From positions 1 to 56,209 of the forward strand of contig DVKT01000071.1 of assembly GCA_018715885.1 (NCBI GenBank): a stretch of 56,209 nt of DNA. The letters are read 5' to 3'. The position numbers and the translations under genes were made by a program. Each line of letters opens with the position of its first letter. Position 1 is the stretch's first letter. The notes under the pieces are model-generated. The model made no database searches. It saw only the letters and a program-made list of their open reading frames with translations, and had not been told where the DNA came from. This document shows positions 6,930 through 15,269 of this stretch, in pieces. Source of the DNA: Caccoplasma intestinavium (lineage in GTDB: Bacteria > Bacteroidota > Bacteroidia > Bacteroidales > UBA11471).

Positions 6930-9287
6930 TTAGTAAACTACGGCTTTGGCGTCTTTACCGGCCTTGATGTAATATACACCGTGAGCAGGCAAGGTTATGG
7001 TTGCCGTACCGTCGATAACAGCTTGCGAAGCAACCAGCACACCATTGGCAGCGTACAGTTCTACGGTAGCAGCCTCGGCGTTGCTTACGGTTACTTGATT
7101 GCCATTCTGTGCAACAACAAGGGCAGCACCGGCCTCTGCTTCGAGTTCTTCGATGGCAGCACCGCCGGTCTCGGCTGTTACTTTGATGTTACCGATGAAC
7201 TGATAGGTATAGTATTTTCTCGATACGGGATAACCGTTACCGTCTTTGTCGGTTCCAGCCATACCCGGACCTACAATGGGCGATTCGGTATCGCCGATCC
7301 AGCGTACATACACGGCATCTTGATTTTCGGCAGCTGCGGGCAAAGTTATATTGGCATCTCTCCAAGCATCGCCTACCGAGTCGATCGTAACGGTCGTCAA
7401 GGTGTTGTAGGTCTTATTGTCGAGCGAATATTCCACTTTCGTCGTTTTGTGCATACGGGCTTCGGCCAAGATCACAGAAGCTACTTTCACACCGGTCATG
7501 CCTTTGGTCGAGAACTTGATGTAGTAGTAATCGGGATTCTTGCAACAAGCGTTGGTCAATTCACCTTTGTAACCGGTAGCTTTTTCCTCTTGTTCTACGA
7601 CAACCGAGTCGAGGCGGGTACGCAGGAGGGCAGCCATGAAGAGAACCGGCTCTTTGCTATCATTATAAATATATGCTTTGTTGTTACGGGTCTGGCAAGA
7701 TGTCGTATCGGCATAAGTAGCCTTGTCGGCCGAGTGCTCTACGGTCATGATACCAAACGTACCGGGGTTCTCGGCACTGGCAGCGTGGTTGGCGGCCAAC
7801 GGGAGGGTAAGCGTTTTGTTATTACCGTCTTTGAGCTGACAGAAATCCCACAACATTTCATAATTTGCCGAAACGACATTGGCCGTGAGGTTCAGATCGC
7901 CGGTGAGGGTAACGGTGCGGGTCAAGTCGGTATTGCCGTCGCTCCAGCCCGTGAAAGTATTCAACCCGTCGTGGAGATCGACGCTAAGCGTGATTTCATC
8001 ACCCACAAAATAGATAGCTTTCTCGGGCTCTATTTTCAGCGTAGCGGTGGTAGAACCGTTTACGGTAACGTTTACAGCCGCTTTGGTGGGGAAAGCATCG
8101 AGATACCAGCGACCGTCGCCGATGTAAGTAGGATTACCCTCGATGTCTTTGCCGAGTGTATACACTTTGTACTCTTTCAAAAGCGAGAAATCCTTGTTTG
8201 CTCTGTCATAGAAATCGTCCCATGCCAATTCGGCCGTAGCCATCGTATAATTGTTGGCAGTATCGGCTTCCAACCATGTATAATCGCCAGTTTCCTCATC
8301 TTTGCTATTACCAGCCAGCCAGTTATCATACCCTTCGATCACATTATTGGCGGCATAAACCATACCATAATCACCGGCCATGATTCTCGGTTTTTTCGTT
8401 CCGGGAGCCATCGTATATTCATCGGTCCAGTCGGGATAAAGGAGCATATTGTTATTGATATTGAAAACCGAAGACATTCCCATATAATTACCGACATTGA
8501 TAATATCGTGCGGGGTAGCCGAACCTACCATCACGGTATTATTCTCAAACGTCAAAGTACCGTCGCTACGACCATTCTCATCGTTGATATAATTTATATT
8601 AAAAATATATTTCAAGTAAGGAAGGTCATAGAACGTATTGTTCTTGAAAACTATTTCGATAGGTACTTGTCCGAAATAGATCGCCGGCCATCCATTATTT
8701 GATGTAAGATTGGCATTATGTACGATACAATCGCTCATCTCAAAATACATGACCGTACCTGCTTTATCATAAACATCTTTTTCCACACCATCGATTACCT
8801 CTTTGTGCTTAGGAGGAACCGTACGCCAAATCGTACGCGGATAGTTCGAAATTTCACAATTACGGAAAGCCACGGTATCCATATCAGCATACTTACCGTT
8901 CCAATAGAAAATTTGTCCCGACGTAGGGGTATTACCTCCCGTAAATTGTATATGTACATTCTCAAAAATCATACTGAGATCGCTCCCCTCTTCGGTACCG
9001 GCCTCTGCATCGAAACGAAGTTGCAGGATAGGTTTAAAGTCCGTAGGCACACCGATAACCCAAAATTTACCGGCCGTAGGAACCGTCTTGTAAGTTCCAC
9101 TGGAAATAACAACATCGGCGCTCTCGGGTTTCACAAAAATGGTGTCTCTTGCACCGATTTTTCTACCCAACGACGACAAAGCCGTTGTAAATTCCGCAGA
9201 CGTTGTTACGACCCAACTATCGGCAGCCGCCTGAAAGGATAGTGCGGTTGCCATGAATGCGGCAGCGAGTGTAAAAATTTTTTTCAT
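6930..9287 (-). CDS. Secreted DUF4957/DUF5123-type beta-helix protein with C-terminal sorting tail
   Basis: A 785-residue protein. The ATG at 9287 is preferred over the longer frame to 9344 because it gives a clean signal peptide (MKKIFTLAAAFMATALSFQA). Residues about 30-390 look like the right-handed beta-helix of DUF4957/DUF5123 proteins (LTFENNTVMVG, FNINNNMLLYPDW, ANNVIEGYDNWL). Residues about 395-465 form an immunoglobulin-like bacterial repeat (GDEITLSVDLHDGLNTFTGW). The last about 75 residues (VELYAANGVLVASQ to GVYYIKAGKDAKAVVY) resemble a type A type IX secretion sorting domain. Related proteins occur in pectin utilization loci, where they are thought to bind or cut galacturonan chains. 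No catalytic residues can be assigned. It lies downstream of the SusCD operon and has its own promoter-like box and terminator. Confidence 0.75.
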   Translation of the reverse strand: MKKIFTLAAAFMATALSFQAAADSWVVTTSAEFTTALSSLGRKIGARDTIFVKPESADVVISSGTYKTVPTAGKFWVIGVPTDFKPILQLRFDAEAGTEEGSDLSMIFENVHIQFTGGNTPTSGQIFYWNGKYADMDTVAFRNCEISNYPRTIWRTVPPKHKEVIDGVEKDVYDKAGTVMYFEMSDCIVHNANLTSNNGWPAIYFGQVPIEIVFKNNTFYDLPYLKYIFNINYINDENGRSDGTLTFENNTVMVGSATPHDIINVGNYMGMSSVFNINNNMLLYPDWTDEYTMAPGTKKPRIMAGDYGMVYAANNVIEGYDNWLAGNSKDEETGDYTWLEADTANNYTMATAELAWDDFYDRANKDFSLLKEYKVYTLGKDIEGNPTYIGDGRWYLDAFPTKAAVNVTVNGSTTATLKIEPEKAIYFVGDEITLSVDLHDGLNTFTGWSDGNTDLTRTVTLTGDLNLTANVVSANYEMLWDFCQLKDGNNKTLTLPLAANHAASAENPGTFGIMTVEHSADKATYADTTSCQTRNNKAYIYNDSKEPVLFMAALLRTRLDSVVVEQEEKATGYKGELTNACCKNPDYYYIKFSTKGMTGVKVASVILAEARMHKTTKVEYSLDNKTYNTLTTVTIDSVGDAWRDANITLPAAAENQDAVYVRWIGDTESPIVGPGMAGTDKDGNGYPVSRKYYTYQFIGNIKVTAETGGAAIEELEAEAGAALVVAQNGNQVTVSNAEAATVELYAANGVLVASQAVIDGTATITLPAHGVYYIKAGKDAKAVVY

Positions 9288-9315
9288 AACTCTGATGTTT
9301 TTATGGTTAGATATT

Positions 9316-9350
9316 ATATCCTTGCCTTTGATTTTTGATAGCAAGGATAT
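9316..9350 (-). promoter_or_regulatory. Leader hairpin upstream of the DUF5123-type gene
   Basis: Perfect 10-base inverted repeat (ATATCCTTGC at 9316-9325 and GCAAGGATAT at 9341-9350) around a 15-base loop, ending 28 bases before the ATG at 9287. It lies downstream of the putative promoter, so it would be in the mRNA leader. A stabilising or regulatory role is possible but unproven. There is no T-run after it on the minus strand. Confidence 0.5.
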
Positions 9351-9366
9351 GGATTTTGATTTTTCT

Positions 9367-9374
9367 CAAAGATA
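9367..9374 (-). promoter_or_regulatory. -7 element of the DUF5123-type gene
   Basis: TATCTTTG on the minus strand, 80 bases upstream of the ATG at 9287. No TTTG is found at the ideal distance, but the surrounding 100 bases are AT-rich and non-coding. It suggests that this gene can be transcribed separately from the SusCD operon, whose last gene ends at 9462. Confidence 0.45.
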
Positions 9375-9461
9375 AATATTTTTTGGAAACTATATATCTT
9401 ATCGTACCAAAAATTATCTATTTTATTTCAAATTTGTTTTTGAAACGCCCTATATACCCGT

Positions 9462-10235
9462 TCAATCGAAGAAATCGGGCTTCGGTTCTTCACACTCCGT
9501 AAACTCCAATCCCGCCAAGTTATTCAATGGTCTCCAATAATAATCGGTAGGACTCGGAAGTCGATCACCACTCCGATACCGATTATAAAGGATATAAGGT
9601 GTTACATAAACGCCCTTACTTGAAGAATCGGTACTTATATGAATCACGTACCTGAAAACATAATTCCACTCAAACTCGGAACCGGGAACAGTAACATCGG
9701 GCAAACGAAACTCGGCATTTACATAACTGTAATCATTATTTTCTCCGGGATCATAATAACTTCCGTCAAATTTCCACTCGTCATCGGTAAACGGCTCGTA
9801 TTGCTGGCCGGTAGAATAATGGTCGCCCGTCAACTTTTCAAAAATGGCACACTTCCAAACCATACCATCCAAAGAAAAGTCATTTTCGCCAAAATAACTG
9901 TTCCCGTATATATCGACCCATTCACCGGCAAAATAACCCTTAGTAACTTCAATATTTTGTATCAGTTCTACTCTCGATACTTTTACTTCGAGCGGATCAC
10001 TCGCTTTCTCTATGCGATGCGTGTAATAGAACTTTATCGTGTTCCAAGCCAAAGCCGCACGCTCGTTTCTGCACAACGCCTCCAACTCTACCGGTTCGTT
10101 ACCGGCATAGGAATAGCCGGGTTTTATGGCGCAACCCAACTCCCGGGCACGTGCCTTCGTACAGGGTTCATTGATACGGGGTATCCCCCTTTTGCCTACG
10201 TTATAGGCCTCTTGTTCTGTCGCAATCTTTCCCAT
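9462..10235 (-). CDS. Unrecognised protein, last gene of the SusCD/FAS1 operon
   Basis: A 257-residue protein beginning MGKIATEQEAYNVGKRGIPR and then CTKARARELGC. I do not recognise its family. It is rich in aromatic and acidic residues, with a strand-like C-terminal half (EFEWNYVFRYVIHI, GVYVTPYILYNRY). There is no signal peptide or lipobox. In frame, the sequence upstream reaches a stop codon in the 42-base gap after susD without another ATG. The position directly after susD suggests a role linked to glycan uptake, yet the missing export signal is odd for such a gene. It could be a cytoplasmic or phage-like protein, or it may use an undetected export route. Confidence is in its being a gene, not in a function. 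Confidence 0.6.
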   Translation of the reverse strand: MGKIATEQEAYNVGKRGIPRINEPCTKARARELGCAIKPGYSYAGNEPVELEALCRNERAALAWNTIKFYYTHRIEKASDPLEVKVSRVELIQNIEVTKGYFAGEWVDIYGNSYFGENDFSLDGMVWKCAIFEKLTGDHYSTGQQYEPFTDDEWKFDGSYYDPGENNDYSYVNAEFRLPDVTVPGSEFEWNYVFRYVIHISTDSSSKGVYVTPYILYNRYRSGDRLPSPTDYYWRPLNNLAGLEFTECEEPKPDFFD

Positions 10236-10277
10236 AGGTGTATCATTTTGAGTTCGGAGACAAAGATTCGACGGGTA

Positions 10278-12095
10278 TTATTTACCCGTCAAATCCCAAT
10301 CGATAAAATAATTTCCGGCAAGAGAAGCCCGCACCTTGGCCTGAGCGCCATCGGGGTATTTCGGGGCGATACGGTTCGATACGATGGTATCGGCCTGCGC
10401 GTCGCCTTGATTTCTGTACCGCTCGGCCATCTTCACGAGATAGCTGTATGACTTGCCTTCGCCGGTATATTCGAGCAGATACTCGTCGGCCAAAGCGAGG
10501 TCGTAGAGCTTCTTGCGCTCTTCTTCGGTAACGGTGCGTATCACATTGCCTTCGTCATCGGTATAGACAAACTGGCCGGGATTGTTCTCGTCCTCGACGG
10601 GAAGATTGTGTTCCTTCCCCTTGACCATACCCACGATACCTACGTCGCCGTAACCGCCATTGGTACCAAACCAAGAAGAATACCGAGAATCCCAACTGGG
10701 AGCTGCGTCATTGAGGTTACGTCCCGGGAATTCGTTTTCGAGACCGTTGTTGAGAATGGTCTTGGCCTGATGCCAGTTACCGAGGTGATTCTCGGCCTCG
10801 GCGAGCAGGAAGTGGAAGTCGTGTCCCCGGAAGAGTACGATCGTGGGCTGTATCTCGAAGATATTGGTACGCAAATAAGTGAAATTGCGTCCTCCCTGAC
10901 GGCTGTAATAATACTTGGTGAATGCCGTCTGCCCGTTGATGGGGGCCATTACCTGACGCTGAGTGAGACTGCGTATGTCGGTCTCGGGATAGAGATTGAT
11001 CCCGTACTGCGACGGTTGCAGATAGAAACCGTCGCCAGGATAAGAGGGACAGAAATACTGCACCAAACGGTTGCGCTGCTTGTTGTCGTAATCGTACATG
11101 ATGCCGCATATCAGTTGCAACGTCGTACCTACCTGCTCGGAAAAGAAGATGTTATAATAATTGTGCTGGGCGGGTATGTTGCAGGCATAGTAATGGCCGG
11201 CATTATTGGAGTCATCGTCCTCGGCAAAAGGCCCGCTCATGTGGGGTATATAGCGGTTGCACCAAATATCGTCGAGATATTGCAGGATATTGTCGCGTAT
11301 CCACCGCCAGTCGGCCTCGTTGTCCTGATAGGAACAACGCCATGAGAGCAGCTCGGCCCGCAACAACAGCCACGGGGGGGTAAGGTAGTCCCAATACTCA
11401 TAGGCGGTATTCTGCGTCTCGGGGTCGATCCATGCAGGCCATTCCATCTCGAGGTCGGCGGCATAACGGGTGCCATTGATCTCGATACCGTTATCGAGCA
11501 AATCGATGCACTTGTCGGCTACGGCCTTCATGTCGTCGAGATGCGTGAAGATAGAAGCATCATTGAGGTCTTTCAACTCCTCGAGCGGGTCATCGAACCA
11601 TACCGCTTTCCCGTAAATACGCCCCAGCGTATAGTAAGCCCATACCTTGATGCGCACGGCGCTGCTGATGAGCTTGGGGAAATCGGCCGCTGCCGACTCG
11701 CTCATCGACGAGCCGATCTCACGCTGATACTCGGCCATCTTGTCGAAATAGTCGTTGCAGGCGGTAACGATCTCGTAATAGCAGGTAGGATCGGCGTATT
11801 CATTACCGTCGGTCGGCTCGTAGTTGTAGATATTCTGCAAGGCGACGGGCGCATTGGGAGCGATTTCGAGGAAATTGCACCTCGGGTCGGTAAGGAATAT
11901 GGCATGGTCGCCTGCATTCTGCATGCGGGTGATGATACCCAAGAAGCCCCGATACATCTCGTTCTCGGTAGAGATGTAGTCTCCCACGTTGATGATATTG
12001 TCGGGGTCGGTCGTAAAGAAGTCGTCGCATGACGAGACACACACGCCGGTAACGGCGGTCATGCTCAAGACGATATATCGAAATATGCGTTTCAT
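10278..12095 (-). CDS. SusD/RagB family glycan-binding lipoprotein (second pair)
   Basis: A 605-residue surface lipoprotein that forms the lid of the SusC transporter and binds oligosaccharide. The start is the ATG at 12095, 6 bases after the susC stop; the open frame to 12101 begins with TTG. The signal peptide MKRIFRYIVLSMTAVTGVCVSSC puts the lipid Cys at residue 23, followed by DDFF. Typical SusD features are the N-terminal helical region (RIKVWAYYTLGRIYGKAVW near residue 150) and a C-terminal segment where ligand-binding loops sit (FHFLLAEAENHLGNWHQA). The length is slightly over the family average (about 550). It pairs with the preceding SusC. Confidence 0.92.
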   Translation of the reverse strand: MKRIFRYIVLSMTAVTGVCVSSCDDFFTTDPDNIINVGDYISTENEMYRGFLGIITRMQNAGDHAIFLTDPRCNFLEIAPNAPVALQNIYNYEPTDGNEYADPTCYYEIVTACNDYFDKMAEYQREIGSSMSESAAADFPKLISSAVRIKVWAYYTLGRIYGKAVWFDDPLEELKDLNDASIFTHLDDMKAVADKCIDLLDNGIEINGTRYAADLEMEWPAWIDPETQNTAYEYWDYLTPPWLLLRAELLSWRCSYQDNEADWRWIRDNILQYLDDIWCNRYIPHMSGPFAEDDDSNNAGHYYACNIPAQHNYYNIFFSEQVGTTLQLICGIMYDYDNKQRNRLVQYFCPSYPGDGFYLQPSQYGINLYPETDIRSLTQRQVMAPINGQTAFTKYYYSRQGGRNFTYLRTNIFEIQPTIVLFRGHDFHFLLAEAENHLGNWHQAKTILNNGLENEFPGRNLNDAAPSWDSRYSSWFGTNGGYGDVGIVGMVKGKEHNLPVEDENNPGQFVYTDDEGNVIRTVTEEERKKLYDLALADEYLLEYTGEGKSYSYLVKMAERYRNQGDAQADTIVSNRIAPKYPDGAQAKVRASLAGNYFIDWDLTGK

Positions 12096-12101
12096 GGTCA
12101 A

Positions 12102-15100
12102 TTAGAAGTTTAAATTAAATCCGACTTTTATGGTGATAGGCAATGAAACTTTGGCGTAATCAAAACCTCTCATGCTCTCGCTGTAAGAGTAGTTGAACTC
12201 GGGGTCGCTGCCCAGATAATCGGTTGCGGTGAAGAGATTCTCACCCGTCACGTATATCGTACCCGACTGACAGAATTTCAACATCTTGTTATCGAAATGG
12301 AACGCCAGCGTCAAAGCACGGAGCTTGAAATAGGAGGCGTCTTCGACCCAACGGTCGGAGAAGAAATTGTTGCCGGAAGGATCGCCGTATGCCGCACGCG
12401 GCATATCGGTTACCTGCCCCTCGACCTGCCAACGGTTGAGCACCGAAGTCGACTGGTTGTAGAAGGTGGACATGGACTCGCTCATGCGGCGGGTAGCATT
12501 GTAGGCCTTATTGCCGACGGAGTAGCCGAAATCGGCTTTCAGGGAAATCCATTTGTAACGGAATGTGGTACTCAGGCCACCGAAAAAGTCGGGGGTAGCG
12601 GAGCCGAGCGACACGCGGTCTTCGTCATTGATGACGCCATCGTGGTTCTGGTCGACGAAACGTACATCGCCACCCCGGTAATTGTTGCCGTAAGAGTTTT
12701 TCAGCCCCGAAGCCAACGCTTCCTGAGTCGTGGCGTACACGCCATTGGTCTCGTAACCGTAGAACTCGTAAGGCGACCGGCCTACTTTGGTAATGACTTG
12801 TGCATCGTCTTCGTTATAGGCCTTGAAATCGATGATGTCTTGGGTCTGCGTATTGCCGAGCGACTCGACGGTGCTCTTGGCGGTAGCGATATTACCGGCG
12901 ATCACCCAATCGAAATCTTTGGTATGAACGGGATTGAGACGGAGCGCAAACTCATATCCCTGCGTAGAAATCTCGGCCGTGTTGTCGTAATATATCGACG
13001 AGCCGTAAACCGACGAAATATTGCGGTCGAGCAACAAGTCGTAGGAGTTGGCATAGAAATAGTTGAATTGCAGGTCGACCAAATGCTTGAACAAGGAGAG
13101 GTCGAGGCCGCCGTCGAATTGCAACTTCTTCTCCCATTCGAGACGGGTGTTGGGAACGTTGGAACGGACAATCGTACCGACGTTGAAAAGATTGGAAGTG
13201 AGGTAATAGTTCTTGGCGTAGTTCGACGAGAATCGGCTGTTACCGGTAAGGCTCACCTCGGCCGAGAGATTCAACATATCGATCCACGAAGGCAAAGCTC
13301 CCGTATTGGCAGCGAAGAAAGTCAAGCCGGCCGAAGGGAAGAATCCGAAACGGGCAGCGTCGAGTCCCGAAACGGTCGTACCGTCGATAGAGAGGCCGGC
13401 CATAGCTTTCACCAAATGGTTGAAGGTATAATCGGCATGCAGATAGTAGCTGAGCCACTTCCACTCGTCGTTGTTACCGTCGACAACTCTCTCATCGAGA
13501 TCGGCCGACAGAGTCTTGTAATTGTCGTTGGCCGTGTTGTAACCCGACTCGAAATCGTACTCGAAGTCCCGGGTAATCAACCGCACGCCACCATAGGCCT
13601 TGAAGTCGTGTATATTATTGAAAATCTTCTCGTACATGGCATTCGCGCCGTAGAAGTAAGACGACAGCTTGCGCACGCCTTTGCTCACGTAGTTGAATCC
13701 CGTCCCGTAGAGCTGGGGCACGATGGCCTGATCGGTTACACCGGGAACGAAAAGAGACTCTTCGGTATAGTCGTAGTAGATGTTGACCATACCGGTGATC
13801 GTCCAGTTCTCGGTAGGCCGCCAGTTGAGACCGGCCCGCACATTGACATCGTATATCTTGTCGTCGGCCTCGACGGTATTGACCAAAGCCAGCGGGTTAC
13901 TTACATTATCGTAAGCGAAAACGGGATTCTTGTTGACATTCCAGCTGTTATAGGTCGCATAAGACGACAAGAGATTTCCGTTCGACTCCCGAGTATAGGG
14001 ATAGAGATTGGGCATCATAAAGGTCGCTGCCAACAGAGGGTTGGTCTCGTATTTCATGCCCTGCTCCTGCAAATCGCTGGTAATGTAAGCAAGATTGACG
14101 TTGGTGAAAATGTCGACCCACCGGCTCACCATCACGTCGGAGTTGATCAACGTATGGAAACGCTGCGAAGAGGTATTGTCGACGATACCGCCTTCGTTGG
14201 TGTAACCCAATGAAATATTATATTTGGCGATTTCATCACCCCCCTCAATGCGGAAGACGTTGTCGGTAACGAAAGCCGAACGGGTGATCTCCTTGTTCCA
14301 GTCGATATTGTTGTCGAACAGATAAGAATAAGCATTTCTTCCGGGATTGAGGAACGGATAGTCGTTTCTCAAATCGGCGGCGCTGCTGTAACGCGTCATT
14401 CCTATATCCTGCAAATAACTGCGATACTGCGTGGCATCGAGAGAGGGTATGGCATTCTGCGCCAGACTCACGCCGTAATTTCCGGTAAAGGAGATACGGG
14501 TATTGAGGTTGTCCGAGGTGGCCTGTTGGGTCTCGATGAGTATGACACCGTTGGAACCCAGCGAACCGTACATGGCCGCTTCGGCACCTTTCAGAGCCGT
14601 GATACTTTTTATGTCATTGGCATTGTAGCCGAAGAGTGCATCGCGGGAATAACCGTTGATAACGTTGGAAACATCGGAATTGTAAAAGTAAGGTATACCG
14701 TTGATAACCAACAGGGGCGCATTATCGGCCACCAAAGTGTGGATACCACGCAGATTGAAGAATGCACCCTCGCCGGGCATTCCGCTTTTCTTTACAACCT
14801 GCAAGCCCGAAATACCGTCTTGCCAAGCCAAATCGGCCGATATGGAATTCTTCATATCCCTACGGTCGAGCGATGCATTTATCGCACTACGCGTATCGCG
14901 ACGCTCGGAGTAAAACGGATACTGGGTCGTCCCGGCATAATAAGAAAAGTTATCGGGAACCAAAACGATTTCGCGGGGAATAACTCGCTTTTTGAGGGGA
15001 TACTCCCGTGTGTAATAACCGTTGGCAACGATGCGTAACGTTCCTTTGCGCTGGTCGGTGGTAAGCTCGAAATTACCGTTTTCATCGGAAATAGCCGAAC

Positions 15101-15251
15101 TCGAAGTACCGACAACAGAAACGATAGCCCCTTGCAGAGGAGTATTATCGGTGCTCACAATCCTCGACTTGATGACGCCGCCCTTCTGTGCAAAAGCCGG
15201 TATGGCCGACATCATAAGTAAAATAATCAGGAAACTATATATTCTTCTCAT
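12102..15251 (-). CDS. SusC/RagA family TonB-dependent outer-membrane transporter (second pair)
   Basis: A 1049-residue beta-barrel importer for glycan fragments, powered by TonB. It has a signal peptide (MRRIYSFLIILLMMSAIPAFA). An N-terminal carboxypeptidase-D-like domain follows (residues about 27-95, with GAIVSVVGTSSSAISDENG). The plug domain near 140-240 contains LLVINGIPYF and KSITALKGAEAAMYGSLGSN. The long barrel ends FNLNF, the aromatic C-terminus recognised by the barrel-assembly machinery. No extra N-terminal signalling (STN) domain is present. It starts 18 bases after the FAS1 gene stop and its stop is followed by susD. It is clearly distinct from the first SusC of the operon. Confidence 0.93.
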   Translation of the reverse strand: MRRIYSFLIILLMMSAIPAFAQKGGVIKSRIVSTDNTPLQGAIVSVVGTSSSAISDENGNFELTTDQRKGTLRIVANGYYTREYPLKKRVIPREIVLVPDNFSYYAGTTQYPFYSERRDTRSAINASLDRRDMKNSISADLAWQDGISGLQVVKKSGMPGEGAFFNLRGIHTLVADNAPLLVINGIPYFYNSDVSNVINGYSRDALFGYNANDIKSITALKGAEAAMYGSLGSNGVILIETQQATSDNLNTRISFTGNYGVSLAQNAIPSLDATQYRSYLQDIGMTRYSSAADLRNDYPFLNPGRNAYSYLFDNNIDWNKEITRSAFVTDNVFRIEGGDEIAKYNISLGYTNEGGIVDNTSSQRFHTLINSDVMVSRWVDIFTNVNLAYITSDLQEQGMKYETNPLLAATFMMPNLYPYTRESNGNLLSSYATYNSWNVNKNPVFAYDNVSNPLALVNTVEADDKIYDVNVRAGLNWRPTENWTITGMVNIYYDYTEESLFVPGVTDQAIVPQLYGTGFNYVSKGVRKLSSYFYGANAMYEKIFNNIHDFKAYGGVRLITRDFEYDFESGYNTANDNYKTLSADLDERVVDGNNDEWKWLSYYLHADYTFNHLVKAMAGLSIDGTTVSGLDAARFGFFPSAGLTFFAANTGALPSWIDMLNLSAEVSLTGNSRFSSNYAKNYYLTSNLFNVGTIVRSNVPNTRLEWEKKLQFDGGLDLSLFKHLVDLQFNYFYANSYDLLLDRNISSVYGSSIYYDNTAEISTQGYEFALRLNPVHTKDFDWVIAGNIATAKSTVESLGNTQTQDIIDFKAYNEDDAQVITKVGRSPYEFYGYETNGVYATTQEALASGLKNSYGNNYRGGDVRFVDQNHDGVINDEDRVSLGSATPDFFGGLSTTFRYKWISLKADFGYSVGNKAYNATRRMSESMSTFYNQSTSVLNRWQVEGQVTDMPRAAYGDPSGNNFFSDRWVEDASYFKLRALTLAFHFDNKMLKFCQSGTIYVTGENLFTATDYLGSDPEFNYSYSESMRGFDYAKVSLPITIKVGFNLNF

Positions 15252-15269
15252 AACACTGAATTTTCGAAA

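Noticed and set aside
6981..8702. 573-codon plus-strand frame opposite the DUF5123-type gene
   Set aside because: It is antisense to a recognisable secreted protein and has no start signals or domain features of its own. The same applies to long plus-strand frames at 12297-14213 and 19339-20481.
10234..10241. ACACCTAT on the minus strand at the start of the unknown operon gene
   Set aside because: It overlaps the ATG, lacks the flanking pattern of the other boxes and lies inside a transcribed operon. Chance is enough, as for 23782-23789 inside susC.
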